Positions 33,458 to 41,834 of a DNA stretch of 64,000 nt are shown one piece after another. Below the pieces are notes generated by a model. It saw nothing but the letters and a program-made list of their open reading frames with translations, had not been told where the DNA came from and made no database searches. Both the position numbers and the translations under genes were made by a program. The stretch comes from Thalassobacillus devorans (GTDB lineage Bacteria; Bacillota; Bacilli; Bacillales; Halobacillaceae), in assembly GCF_011761345.1 (NCBI RefSeq), contig NZ_JAASRY010000003.1, positions 248,001 to 312,000 on the forward strand, given 5' to 3'. Position 1 is the stretch's first letter. Each line of letters starts with the position of its first letter.

Positions 33458-34706
33458 CATCATCACCTGTTTCTGTTAATAAATATGCTGCGATTATGTT
33501 ACTTCCTTTTTGTAAATCGGCTATACTTGCATATTCTTTAGGGTGATGGCTGATTCCTTCTTTACAAGGGATGAATATCAGACCAGAAGGCCAGCGGATT
33601 GCCATGTTCATGACGTCATGTCCTGCACCGCTATCCATCAGCAGCGCCTTATATCCAAGTTTTTCACTTACCCTCTGAAGTTTCCCTTGAACCTGTGGGG
33701 CTAGAAAGACAGAATCATTATTTACTAATGTCTCTACTTTGACCGATATTTCCCGTTTTTTTTCGACCTGGCTGCAATAGGATTTGATCAGGTCTGCCAG
33801 TTCATATTTGACAGAGTCGTCTACGCTGCGGATATCTATGCCCAGCTCAACTTCGCCAGGTATAACATTCATGGCATTGGGTTTTAACTGAACAGTACTT
33901 ACTGTAGCTACAAGCGGGACTTCCTGCCTGTCATTAATCTTGTTGGCTTCCTGCTCGACAAAATTAACAAGGGGAGCGATAGCAACGAAGGCATCTTTCC
34001 GGTTGTCCATAGGAGTAGTCCCCGTATGATTAGACATCCCGGTGGCAGTAACTTTGAGACGAATCGGGCAAGCTACTCCTCTCACGATCCCGATGTCTGC
34101 TCCGTTATTTTCAATTTGCATTCCTTGTTCAATGTGCAATTCCAGGAAACTCTCTAAAGAATCTGTTGGCTTTTCTGCTTGTTCAATGGTTTCCCAATTC
34201 AATCCAAACTCCTCAATCGCTTGTTTGATCGTTACACCACTTCCATCGGCGACGGTTTCAAGGTCCTGTTTATCCAGCAATCCAGTAACTGCTTTGCTTC
34301 CGATAGTTGATACACCAAAACGTGCCGATTCCTCAGAAGCGAAACAAATGACAGCAATATTTTTCTTTGGTGTAAAAGACTGGTCTTTCATTTGCTTAAT
34401 TGCTGCAAGGCCACAAAGAACCCCGGCGACCCCATCATAACCACCGCCTGCATTAACCGTATCGAGGTGAGACCCGACCGCAACAGTAGGAGCCGTAGCG
34501 TCCACTTTCCAAACAGCCCATTGGTTACCTGCTTCATCGCTAGTCACTTGTAAGTCGAGTTCGTTTGCTATTTTTCGAAAAGCTTCATGGGAACGGGATT
34601 CTTCCGGACTATAGCTAAGCCGGGTAAACCCACCTGGTTGATCCATGGTATCTACCAGGTTCAACTGTAATAGCTTTTCTTCCAACCAATGGGAATCTTC
34701 ACTCAT
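33423..34706 (-). CDS. Zn-dependent M20 hydrolase, hydantoinase/carbamoylase family
   Basis: 427 residues. Motifs: GSHLDTVNAGGGYDGVAGVL (first metal His and bridging Asp), FASEESARFGVSTIGSKA (Glu pair), ELHIEQGMQIE, and ATGMSNHTGTTPM. This is the signature of N-carbamoyl-L-amino-acid hydrolases and allantoate amidohydrolases, distinct from the other two M20 enzymes beside it. The likely substrate is an N-carbamoyl amino acid or related ureide. It overlaps the AbgA-like gene by eight bases and the regulator gene by 35. Confidence 0.87.
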   Translation of the reverse strand: MSEDSHWLEEKLLQLNLVDTMDQPGGFTRLSYSPEESRSHEAFRKIANELDLQVTSDEAGNQWAVWKVDATAPTVAVGSHLDTVNAGGGYDGVAGVLCGLAAIKQMKDQSFTPKKNIAVICFASEESARFGVSTIGSKAVTGLLDKQDLETVADGSGVTIKQAIEEFGLNWETIEQAEKPTDSLESFLELHIEQGMQIENNGADIGIVRGVACPIRLKVTATGMSNHTGTTPMDNRKDAFVAIAPLVNFVEQEANKINDRQEVPLVATVSTVQLKPNAMNVIPGEVELGIDIRSVDDSVKYELADLIKSYCSQVEKKREISVKVETLVNNDSVFLAPQVQGKLQRVSEKLGYKALLMDSGAGHDVMNMAIRWPSGLIFIPCKEGISHHPKEYASIADLQKGSNIIAAYLLTETGDDDEDKDWSNQSS

Positions 34707-35997
34707 GAGACATCCCTCCTTTTAAAATGTGAATATATGCATCAACAGCTATAGAAATAACTGCTTCCTGGTAATCGAAGGACGGGTGATGATGACCATA
34801 TGGAAGCTCTGTACCAAATAGCATGTATGTCGCCCTTCCACCGTTTTTTTGTACCTTGTTGGTCATGAAGCTGGCGTCCTCTGAACCAGACACTTTTGCA
34901 TATGGGAGGACCTCTGTAACATAGGTGCTGATTTCGCACGCTTGGGTGATAAAAGGAACCAATGAATCATCACATTCGATTTCTTCTGTTTCACCAACAA
35001 ATTCCATCGTAACCTCTACATCGTGCATTGCAGCAGAGGCATGGAGAATACGCTTTGCTTCCTGAAGAACGTATCGGTTTATCTCTTTCGTTTCCCCTCG
35101 GGTTTCGATTTCCATATACGAAGTTTCGGGGATGATATTACGCCCGCTGCCGGCAGTCATTTTTCCGACATTGATTCGAGTCGGGCCCCCACTGTGACGG
35201 GGGATGGCATAGAGTTGTGTCGCTGCAGTAGCGGCTGCGAGCAGTGCGTTTTTCCCTTCCTCCGGTTTCATGCCGGCATGAGATGCCACCCCCTTAAAGT
35301 GAACATTCAGCTTGGTGGATGCCAGGAATCCTCTCGTCGTTGCTGCAATCGTGCCAACGGGGTAGGGATTAATGCCGATATGGCCCGTATAAAATTGGTC
35401 GATATCATTGAGCCAGCCTTTATCTGTAATCGCTTTCGCTCCGCGTCCGCCTTCTTCGGCCGGTTGAAAGATAAGTGTATAGCGCCCTGTTAAGGTGTCC
35501 TTATATTGAGCGATAAAATGGGCTACTCCAAGGCCGATGGCAGTATGACCATCATGCCCGCATGCATGCATAACGCCTTCTTCCTGTGAACGGAAGCCTT
35601 GCTTAGAAGGGAAGTGGTCATTTGTGTCTGATTCTTTTATCGGCAGGGCGTCGATATCAAACCGTAAGCCAAGATGTTCTCCTTTCTTTTCGGTATCCCA
35701 TGTGGCAACTACCCCTGTATTGCCTCCGCGCATTTTCTCCATCCAGGTTTCTTCCACCCCCCATCCAAGCGCTTTGTTTTCCTGTTCCGTTAATAGCAGG
35801 TCATCAGGAACACCCATACGGGAGGCGCTTTCAAGAGCATCAACTCCCACATGAATTGTAAATCCGAGTTTTTCTAACTCCTTCCCGATGCGGTAAGTGG
35901 TGTAATATTCCATGAAACCAAGTTCGGGCTTCTGGTGCAGGGTACGGCGCCATTCCATCAGCAGGGGAGTAATTTCCCTGGTGAAATTATCACTCAT
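34699..35997 (-). CDS. M20 amidohydrolase, AbgA-like (aminobenzoyl-glutamate hydrolase subunit)
   Basis: 432 residues. Metal-binding motifs MHACGHDGHTAIGLG and FQPAEEGGRGAKAI, with a dimerisation insert ending in a Ser/Gly-rich RHSGGPTRINVGKMTAGSGRNIIP segment, and late HHPSFDYQE. The N-terminal insert (GVPDDLLLTEQENKALGWG) is typical of AbgA rather than of HipO-type enzymes. With AbgT nearby, the cluster points to p-aminobenzoyl-glutamate cleavage (inference). Four bases separate it from the next M20 gene upstream, and it overlaps the carbamoylase gene. Confidence 0.82.
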   Translation of the reverse strand: MSDNFTREITPLLMEWRRTLHQKPELGFMEYYTTYRIGKELEKLGFTIHVGVDALESASRMGVPDDLLLTEQENKALGWGVEETWMEKMRGGNTGVVATWDTEKKGEHLGLRFDIDALPIKESDTNDHFPSKQGFRSQEEGVMHACGHDGHTAIGLGVAHFIAQYKDTLTGRYTLIFQPAEEGGRGAKAITDKGWLNDIDQFYTGHIGINPYPVGTIAATTRGFLASTKLNVHFKGVASHAGMKPEEGKNALLAAATAATQLYAIPRHSGGPTRINVGKMTAGSGRNIIPETSYMEIETRGETKEINRYVLQEAKRILHASAAMHDVEVTMEFVGETEEIECDDSLVPFITQACEISTYVTEVLPYAKVSGSEDASFMTNKVQKNGGRATYMLFGTELPYGHHHPSFDYQEAVISIAVDAYIHILKGGMSHE

Positions 35998-36001
35998 ATC
36001 A

Positions 36002-37198
36002 TCACCTCCTTATTAGTTCATCTAAAGTATCTAGTGTCAGCTTTACTAAAAAAGTGCTTCCCACTGGTAATGCGCGTTCATCCAGTTTGAACTTAGGATC
36101 ATGAAGGGGCTTTTGTTCTTCTTTGTTTTCAATCTGTGTCCCCAGCCAAATAAAGGCACCAGGATAATTTTCTAAAAAGCGGGCGAAATCTTCTCCAGCC
36201 ATAGATGGATCCACTTCAGGTGCAGCTTGCTCGCCGAGCAGGTCTTTAGCAGAGTTGCGCGCTAATTGTGCCCATTCCGGCGTATTGATCGTTGCTGGGT
36301 ACCCATCCAGATATTCGATATCTACCGAACCGTCAAAAGCTTCCGCAGTCTGCCGTAAAATGGTATGGAAGCGGCTCTTGACCTTTTCTTTAACTTCCGG
36401 GAGATAGGTACGAATAGTTCCTTCAAACCTTACCTTATCAGCGATGACATTATAGCGGTAACCGCCTTCAATTTTTCCGACTGTGAGCACTGCCGAATCA
36501 AGCGGATTCACGTTGCGGGAGACAATCGTCTGCAGGCTGGTGATCATTTGATTCGCGATCATGATCGCGTCATTGCCATCCTGGGGCATACTAGCATGAC
36601 CGCCGCGTCCAGTCACCGTTACCTTGAAGCGATCCGATGCACCCATCATCTCTTTATCTCTTATACCGACTTCACCGACAGGAAGGCCGGGCCACACATG
36701 CTGTCCGTAAATGACATCAGGCTGGTATTCCGAAAACACACCATCCTCCATCATTTGTTTCGAACCCCCCACAGGCGCGTTTTCTTCTGCAGGTTGAAAT
36801 ACTAATAACACTGTCCCGTTTATTTGCTCCTTCATCTGATTTAACACAAAACCAGCGCCAAGAAGCATGGAAGTATGGGCGTCATGACCGCAAGCATGCA
36901 TTTTTCCGTTTTCTTTGGAAATGTAAGGGTGGTCATTCATTTCCTGGATAGGTAAAGCATCCATATCGGCGCGTAAGGCAACTGTTTTACCAGGGTTGCT
37001 GCCTTTGATGATGCCCAGCACGCCTGTACCTGCGTAACCGATCTTGTACTCGATTCCATACGCTTGCAGTTTCTTTTGCACTAGTTCGGATGTTTGGAAT
37101 TCTTCTCCGCTCAATTCCGGATACTGGTGCAAGTGACGTCGAATTTCTATCAATTCATCTTGTATTTCATCTATATAAGTTTGGATGGTAGATATCAT
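36002..37198 (-). CDS. M20D amidohydrolase (N-acyl amino acid hydrolase, HipO/AbgB-like)
   Basis: 398 residues. MHACGHDAHTSMLLG, FQPAEENAPVGGSKQM and the late DPSMAGEDFARFLENYPGAFIWLG motif define M20D carboxypeptidase-like amidohydrolases such as HipO, YtnL or AbgB. First gene of the hydrolase operon, directly under a palindrome-flanked promoter. AbgA and AbgB act as a heterodimer in E. coli, and this could be the second subunit. A general N-acyl amino-acid deacylase is equally possible. Confidence 0.82.
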   Translation of the reverse strand: MISTIQTYIDEIQDELIEIRRHLHQYPELSGEEFQTSELVQKKLQAYGIEYKIGYAGTGVLGIIKGSNPGKTVALRADMDALPIQEMNDHPYISKENGKMHACGHDAHTSMLLGAGFVLNQMKEQINGTVLLVFQPAEENAPVGGSKQMMEDGVFSEYQPDVIYGQHVWPGLPVGEVGIRDKEMMGASDRFKVTVTGRGGHASMPQDGNDAIMIANQMITSLQTIVSRNVNPLDSAVLTVGKIEGGYRYNVIADKVRFEGTIRTYLPEVKEKVKSRFHTILRQTAEAFDGSVDIEYLDGYPATINTPEWAQLARNSAKDLLGEQAAPEVDPSMAGEDFARFLENYPGAFIWLGTQIENKEEQKPLHDPKFKLDERALPVGSTFLVKLTLDTLDELIRR

Positions 37199-37217
37199 AG
37201 TTATGTCACTCCTTTTT

Positions 37218-37282
37218 ATTTAAGGAAATATTCCTTAAATGTTCCGTTAAAAACAGTATAACAAATTAACGGAAAATGTCAC
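37218..37282 (-). promoter_or_regulatory. Promoter with two operators ahead of the M20/abg-like operon
   Basis: Minus-strand GTGACA (37277-37282) and TATACT (37255-37260) lie 16 bases apart. The -10 region is enclosed by TTCCGTTAA (37242-37250) and TTAACGGAA (37266-37274), a perfect 9-bp inverted repeat. A second perfect palindrome with 10-bp arms, ATTTAAGGAA, lies at 37218-37240, downstream of the start point. This looks like repressor control, probably by the cluster's own regulator. The rest of the gap (37283-37565) holds only a gene fragment without a start. Confidence 0.6.
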
Positions 37283-37565
37283 CCTTTTATTTAAAATTTT
37301 CTGATAACAAATAATACCTCCCCTCAAAAGGAGGGGAGGTGAAGTTGTTTTCTTATCAATTCATATACTGTTGCTTCCACCAGTTCACCAATATCCTGCA
37401 GCCGTTCTTCGCTGATATATACTAAGACATCATCAAATGTAATTTATAGCCGTAAAGAGTTTAATAGATTCTTTATATAGTCAACAGTCTCAAGATTAAC
37501 TGAGAAAGGTGTAGAAGAAAATTGAAAAAATAACTCTTAATCCCTACTGGACGATAAAAATCACG

Positions 37566-37590
37566 AAAAAAGCTGCGGAGTAGCAGCTTT
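37566..37590 (-). terminator. Terminator of the CrtC-like gene
   Basis: AAAGCTGC with GCAGCTTT around GGAGTA; the minus strand continues TTTTTTCG. Confidence 0.8.
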
Positions 37591-37596
37591 CATAGG

Positions 37597-38679
37597 TTAT
37601 GAGGAAAATGTATATCCGACTAGTTCCATAAATCCTTTGCCTGTTATATTTCTATAAGTGCCATTTGCCAAACGTTCCTTACCTGTGAAGGATACAGCAC
37701 CTTCCCAGATTCCCTGCAGTGGACCAATAATCAACATTTCCTGATTAGAAAAGAAGGGGGTAGTCTGGAGGTTGATGTTGAATTCCGGGATTTCGATTTG
37801 CCATGAGATTGGATAGCGGGCTTTTGTTTTTACACTCTTCCAGTATTCGATAGGGTGGAAGTGAACATTTCTTGTAAACCTCACGGTGCCATCTCTTTCG
37901 ATCAAGTTGGCCATTTGATTTGAGGTATCGCCTTCCTTGCTCCGCATTTCATTTAAAAGCAGTTCGCGGCCATCTTCCAGCTGTAAACCGAACCAGTTCC
38001 AACCTGAGCCTTTCAGCAGGCTGTAATCCTTTCCCCATTGATGGTCGAACCACCCTTCGCCTGTTAATGATTCTGTTCCTTTTGCCGTATGGACCTTACC
38101 TGTCACTTTGTTTCGAGTCATGGAATAATAATACAAGTCATCAGGTTTTCCATCTGTGCCGATAAGTGCATATGGTTTTTTCGCTTCAAAGTGAAGGTCG
38201 ATAGTAATGCCATCTTCTGATAAATACAGCTGAAAGTCTTCTGATTCTTTATCAAAAGTTAGTGTATTTTTGCCGTAGACAAGCTGGAGGGGGTTTATAC
38301 GGATAAAACCCTTACTAAGAGTACCGTGAGGACGGGGGATGCTTCCGGAGACAAGACTTTTATACAGCCGCCACATATTCGTATCGAATGGATGGAGAAG
38401 CAAATAGAAAGGGAGGTAAAGAAATACCAAATTTCGTTTCAACTTATGGTCAATGCGAGATTGGTTTTTCTGTTTCTTATCGTTCAGGTCTATCAAGGAG
38501 TAAATAAGATAGTGCCCTTTGCTGCATGCTGTTTCACCGACTTCGAAAAAAGAAGTCATCAAAGCGTACCTGCTGCCACGACTCCCGTTAAGAAAGGTGA
38601 ACGCGTACCACCATTCGATATTCGCGGAAGCATGGGGGCCGGCATCTTGCGGAAGTCGGATTTCTGAGTGTTCTTCCAT
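37597..38679 (-). CDS. CrtC/AttH-like lipocalin-domain protein
   Basis: 360 residues. It has the two family hallmarks: NIEWWYAFTFL near residue 20, and GEGWFDHQWGKDYSLLKGSGWNWFGLQLEDGRELLL in the middle. These belong to the hydroxyneurosporene synthase/AttH superfamily (predicted hydrolases, COG5621). A hydrophobic stretch at about 86-97 (LVFLYLPFYLLLHP) may be a membrane-associated insertion. There is no signal peptide. No carotenoid genes are nearby, so a carotenoid role is not supported. Function unknown. Confidence 0.75.
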   Translation of the reverse strand: MEEHSEIRLPQDAGPHASANIEWWYAFTFLNGSRGSRYALMTSFFEVGETACSKGHYLIYSLIDLNDKKQKNQSRIDHKLKRNLVFLYLPFYLLLHPFDTNMWRLYKSLVSGSIPRPHGTLSKGFIRINPLQLVYGKNTLTFDKESEDFQLYLSEDGITIDLHFEAKKPYALIGTDGKPDDLYYYSMTRNKVTGKVHTAKGTESLTGEGWFDHQWGKDYSLLKGSGWNWFGLQLEDGRELLLNEMRSKEGDTSNQMANLIERDGTVRFTRNVHFHPIEYWKSVKTKARYPISWQIEIPEFNINLQTTPFFSNQEMLIIGPLQGIWEGAVSFTGKERLANGTYRNITGKGFMELVGYTFSS

Positions 38680-38739
38680 TGCTTACACACCTTCTGTTTT
38701 TAGTAAGGTATGCAGGCGTATCAATTCTGGAACAAATGA

Positions 38740-38770
38740 AAAAGCTGCCGGAGTTATTACCGGCAGCTTC
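38740..38770 (-). terminator. Terminator of the M14 carboxypeptidase gene
   Basis: GCTGCCGG with CCGGCAGC around an eight-base loop, with a T run on the minus strand. Confidence 0.8.
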
Positions 38771-38774
38771 CCTA

Positions 38775-39887
38775 TTAATATCCACTAGCTTCATAATCTG
38801 TTAAATAACCTGCACTTGGGTAAGCGGGGATATCACTCCATCGGTCTGGATCAACATCATAGATTTCGTCAGTAGCAATCCCATACATAAGTGCTTTCAA
38901 TGCCTGATAGTTTTGTTTCGTCAGATAACCATTAGATTTCTGACCGAGATTTCCTTCTCTTGTATTGCCTTTTGTTTCAAAGAAAATTGCCGGGTTGCTA
39001 TGGCCATCGTCATTCAGGTTATTATAATTTGTTCCCAGCATCATCGCGGACACGACTCCGCCTCTGATGTCGATGAAGTATTTTTCATCTTCACCGCCGA
39101 CCTGATATTGGTCGATGTGGGTATAACCATAATCTATCATCGAATCATATACATATGCCTGCATCTGTTTAGTTACAGTATTATACAAGCCGTCCTTAAA
39201 GTCAGGAAGCGTAGGCCCGTCAGGAGCAAGGGAGATCCCTAGTGAAAAGGAAGTGGATTCGTTCGTACCATACACAGTTTTAAATCCTTGGTGATGCAGG
39301 TCAACTGCAAAGTCAGGTTTCAATTCTGTCCAGAATTCGTATACCACCCGTGATTCTTTTGCTTCGAACTTATCTGTGGCCCAATCACGATTCAAATCCA
39401 GGTACCTGTCTTCGTTTTCAAGATAGGTCCCGCGAATATTCAAGATGGAACCGTCCGGGTTATACATAGGAATCACGTAGACCGTTGCTTCTTCGAGGAT
39501 GGTTTTGACATCAGGGGAACCATTACTGGCGAATGTTTTCAACATTTGTAAAGCGGCTTCTGTCGTTAGCTTTTCATCTCCGTGAATTTGCGCCTGTACC
39601 CAAATCTTTTTGTCGCCATCTCCAGCCTTAGCTACATAAATGCTGTTGCCCTGTTCAGATTTACCATAGTCATCCAATGTAAAAACTTCCACTTTCCCTT
39701 TGCTGCTCGTTTCGATAGTTTCAAGCTTTTTGATCATCTCATCGTATGTAATAATACTGTTGATGTTTGTGTTCCCATCAGTTGAAGGCCCGCCGGGAAC
39801 CGTATCAGATTTGGCAGAAACGTCAGGGAGCACAGTAAAAGCGAATAACATGCCAAACACGGTCATCATCGTAAGCAATCTTTTCAA
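38775..39887 (-). CDS. Secreted M14 zinc carboxypeptidase
   Basis: 370 residues from a TTG at 39887 preceded by AGGAGGAG; 31 upstream in-frame codons lack a ribosome site. A signal peptide ends at about residue 25 (LLTMMTVFGMLFAFTVLPDVSA). The M14 zinc triad is visible as QIHGDEKLTTE (His, Glu) and VDLHHQG (His). The catalytic Glu is in FFETKGNTREG near the C-terminus. It trims C-terminal residues of peptides outside the cell. Lone gene, like the other secreted peptidases in this window. Confidence 0.88.
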   Translation of the reverse strand: MKRLLTMMTVFGMLFAFTVLPDVSAKSDTVPGGPSTDGNTNINSIITYDEMIKKLETIETSSKGKVEVFTLDDYGKSEQGNSIYVAKAGDGDKKIWVQAQIHGDEKLTTEAALQMLKTFASNGSPDVKTILEEATVYVIPMYNPDGSILNIRGTYLENEDRYLDLNRDWATDKFEAKESRVVYEFWTELKPDFAVDLHHQGFKTVYGTNESTSFSLGISLAPDGPTLPDFKDGLYNTVTKQMQAYVYDSMIDYGYTHIDQYQVGGEDEKYFIDIRGGVVSAMMLGTNYNNLNDDGHSNPAIFFETKGNTREGNLGQKSNGYLTKQNYQALKALMYGIATDEIYDVDPDRWSDIPAYPSAGYLTDYEASGY

Positions 39888-40077
39888 AAAGAACTCCTCC
39901 TCCATGTAAATTAGTAAAATTATAGCAGAAATAAAAGCACTGCTAAGAGGATTAGAGTGATTTTTGAAAAATACAACCATGTGTGGAATTCTTTTCGCCT
40001 ACCATTATCACCCAAAAGACCTACCAATATAAAAAACTGCCTTCCTTTCCGGGAAAGCAGCTTTAGCCAAGGGGAAA

Positions 40078-40233
40078 TTATTTTTCGAAATCATCCGGGT
40101 TCTTTTCGCTTTCTTTAACCTTTTTTGAATCTACTTGCTCACGTTGTGGATCAATATCTTTTTAATTATCTTTTTCCTTGATTTTTTGTTCTGGAGAGTC
40201 CTCATTTCGTCTGTTTTTATTTTGATCTGTCAT
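40078..40233 (-). pseudogene. Small hydrophilic protein gene interrupted by one stop codon
   Basis: From an ATG at 40233 after GAGGGTG the frame reads 23 charged residues, meets TAA at 40162-40164, then continues in frame for 28 more residues of the same composition (KDIDPQREQVDSKK, ending NPDDFEK) to TAA at 40078. The uniform Lys/Glu/Asp/Asn-rich character on both sides suggests a 51-residue cytosolic protein broken by a single change. No family recognised. Confidence 0.5.
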
Positions 40234-40431
40234 CCAAACACCCTCTCCTCTTAGTATTCGTCTTTGTCTTCTCATTTCACCTATGCTGCTTTTTTAAACT
40301 TGCTAATAATTACAAGCAGAAGACAACACCCCCCCATGAGTTTACATTATTTTTACGCTTTGTCAGATTATGTTTTTATCAGATAAAATCAGGAAATATC
40401 CACTTTGAGAACTCGGGTAAGGAGGTCGATG

Positions 40432-40809
40432 ATGGAACACTTTAAAGCCATTGGGATCAAAAGTATAATGACCTTTGCTGCTGTTTTTTTAATCCTTGGT
40501 TTAGGTTTTCAGATGACATTAGGCCAAGTTATGATATTGACTGTCGCCATTTCAGCGCTTTCCTATCCATTAGGTGATCTGAAAGTATTCCCTAAAGCCG
40601 GTAATAAGGTAGCAACGCTTGTCGATTTTACAATGGTGTTTGGCGTGATTTGGCTGCTTGGAAACGTTTTGGTTCAGAATTCGGCATCGCTTATTATTTC
40701 CGGGGCAATAGTTGCATTCGCCATGGCTGTCGGCGAATATTATTTTCACAAATATATAGCCAGGATTGTCCTCCATCGCAAATATCCTTTTGAAAACCAT
40801 AAATATTGA
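40432..40809 (+). CDS. DUF2512 family membrane protein (YndM-like)
   Basis: 125 residues with four membrane helices. The pattern KSIMTFAAVFLILGLGFQMTLGQVMILTVAISALSYPLGDL with a late GEYYFHKYIARIVL matches DUF2512/YndM. The start at 40432 (or the adjacent ATG 40429) follows AAGGAGG; the open frame upstream to 40405 is unlikely to be used. In Bacillus related genes are sporulation- or stress-expressed; the function is unknown. Confidence 0.8.
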   Translation: MEHFKAIGIKSIMTFAAVFLILGLGFQMTLGQVMILTVAISALSYPLGDLKVFPKAGNKVATLVDFTMVFGVIWLLGNVLVQNSASLIISGAIVAFAMAVGEYYFHKYIARIVLHRKYPFENHKY

Positions 40810-40938
40810 GCAGTCCTGTTAACTTCTGATAGCTCACTGTCTTTGGGCTTAATATTTCACCTGGCTACGTTTATAAATGAGGCGATTCGGTAAAAATACA
40901 CCTAAATAGTCAGCAGATCCCCAATGGAGGTGAGCATA

Positions 40939-41124
40939 ATGTCAGAGGAGCGTTATCAAACGGGTGATAAGGCACCGGAGACAGGACAGTACCGGTTTGA
41001 CAGTCTGGTCGAAGGTTTTTCACAGCAGCAGGAGAATAGTGTGATTCGGATAGCGCAGGATGAACAATTTCCGGGAGCCCCTGAAAGCGGAAAGCCTGCT
41101 TATTGGATAAGAGTTGAACAATAA
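40939..41124 (+). CDS. YjzC-like small protein
   Basis: 61 residues from the ATG at 40939 after GGAGG. The sequence SEERYQTGDKAPETGQYRFDSLV, ending KPAYWIRVEQ, matches the YjzC family of short soluble Bacillus proteins of unknown function. A hairpin (TCCCCT with AGGGGA, 41128-41160) follows. Confidence 0.75.
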   Translation: MSEERYQTGDKAPETGQYRFDSLVEGFSQQQENSVIRIAQDEQFPGAPESGKPAYWIRVEQ

Positions 41125-41230
41125 AGAGATTCCCCTGAGACTTAGGTTCTTAGGGGAATTTTAGTTTGTAGCGATTGTTCCTGCGGTTTATAATAAGTGG
41201 GTATGCATCTTTCAGAAAGTGGTGGGCAAG

Positions 41231-41833
41231 ATGGTTGTCATCATAGACAATTATGACTCTTTTACATATAATTTGGTTCAATATTTCAGACTGATGGATG
41301 AACAAGTTCTTGTGTATCGAAATAATCAGGTGACCGTGAAGGAGCTCCAACGCTTAGGCCCAGACTTGATTGTCCTATCTCCCGGCCCGGGAAGCCCAAA
41401 GGATACGCTGGGAAACCAGGTTATTCTGGATACTTTCCATGCCATAATCCCGATCTTAGGAGTCTGTCTTGGACATCAGGCAATTGTTACGTACTTTGGA
41501 GGAAACGTAGTCAAAGGGGCAAGACCGGTGCACGGAAAAGTAAGCAGAATTACTCATGATCATCAGGGTGCATTTCATAACCTGCCTTCTCCTGCTTTGG
41601 TAACACGCTATCACTCTTTGGCAGCGGAACGAATTACCATGCCAGAAAGCTTGATGATAACCGCAGAGACCGAGGATGGAATAGTGATGGGGGTCCGGCA
41701 TAAGGAATATCCCATCGAGGGGTTGCAATTTCATCCTGAATCCATCCTGTCAGAAACCGGTTTACAAATGCTTGAAAATGTTTATCGTAACGCCAAACGT
41801 TGGGCAATGAGGTCGATACAGAAAGAGGTGTGA
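41231..41833 (+). CDS. pabA: Aminodeoxychorismate/anthranilate synthase glutamine amidotransferase PabA
   Basis: 200 residues from the ATG at 41231; a GTG at 41219 is an alternative. Class I glutamine amidotransferase with IIDNYDSFTYNLVQYF at the start, the catalytic Cys in GVCLGHQAI, and His/Glu in LQFHPESI. It supplies ammonia to the chorismate-using partner, encoded one base after its stop. In Bacillus this subunit can serve both PABA and tryptophan synthesis; the adjacent pabBC fusion points to PABA and folate. Confidence 0.93.
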   Translation: MVVIIDNYDSFTYNLVQYFRLMDEQVLVYRNNQVTVKELQRLGPDLIVLSPGPGSPKDTLGNQVILDTFHAIIPILGVCLGHQAIVTYFGGNVVKGARPVHGKVSRITHDHQGAFHNLPSPALVTRYHSLAAERITMPESLMITAETEDGIVMGVRHKEYPIEGLQFHPESILSETGLQMLENVYRNAKRWAMRSIQKEV

Positions 41834-41834
41834 T

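Noticed and set aside
37324-37443. 39-codon minus-strand frame (contains VYISEERLQDIGELVEATVY)
   Set aside because: Looks protein-like, but it has no ATG, GTG or TTG start after the preceding stop; at best a gene fragment.
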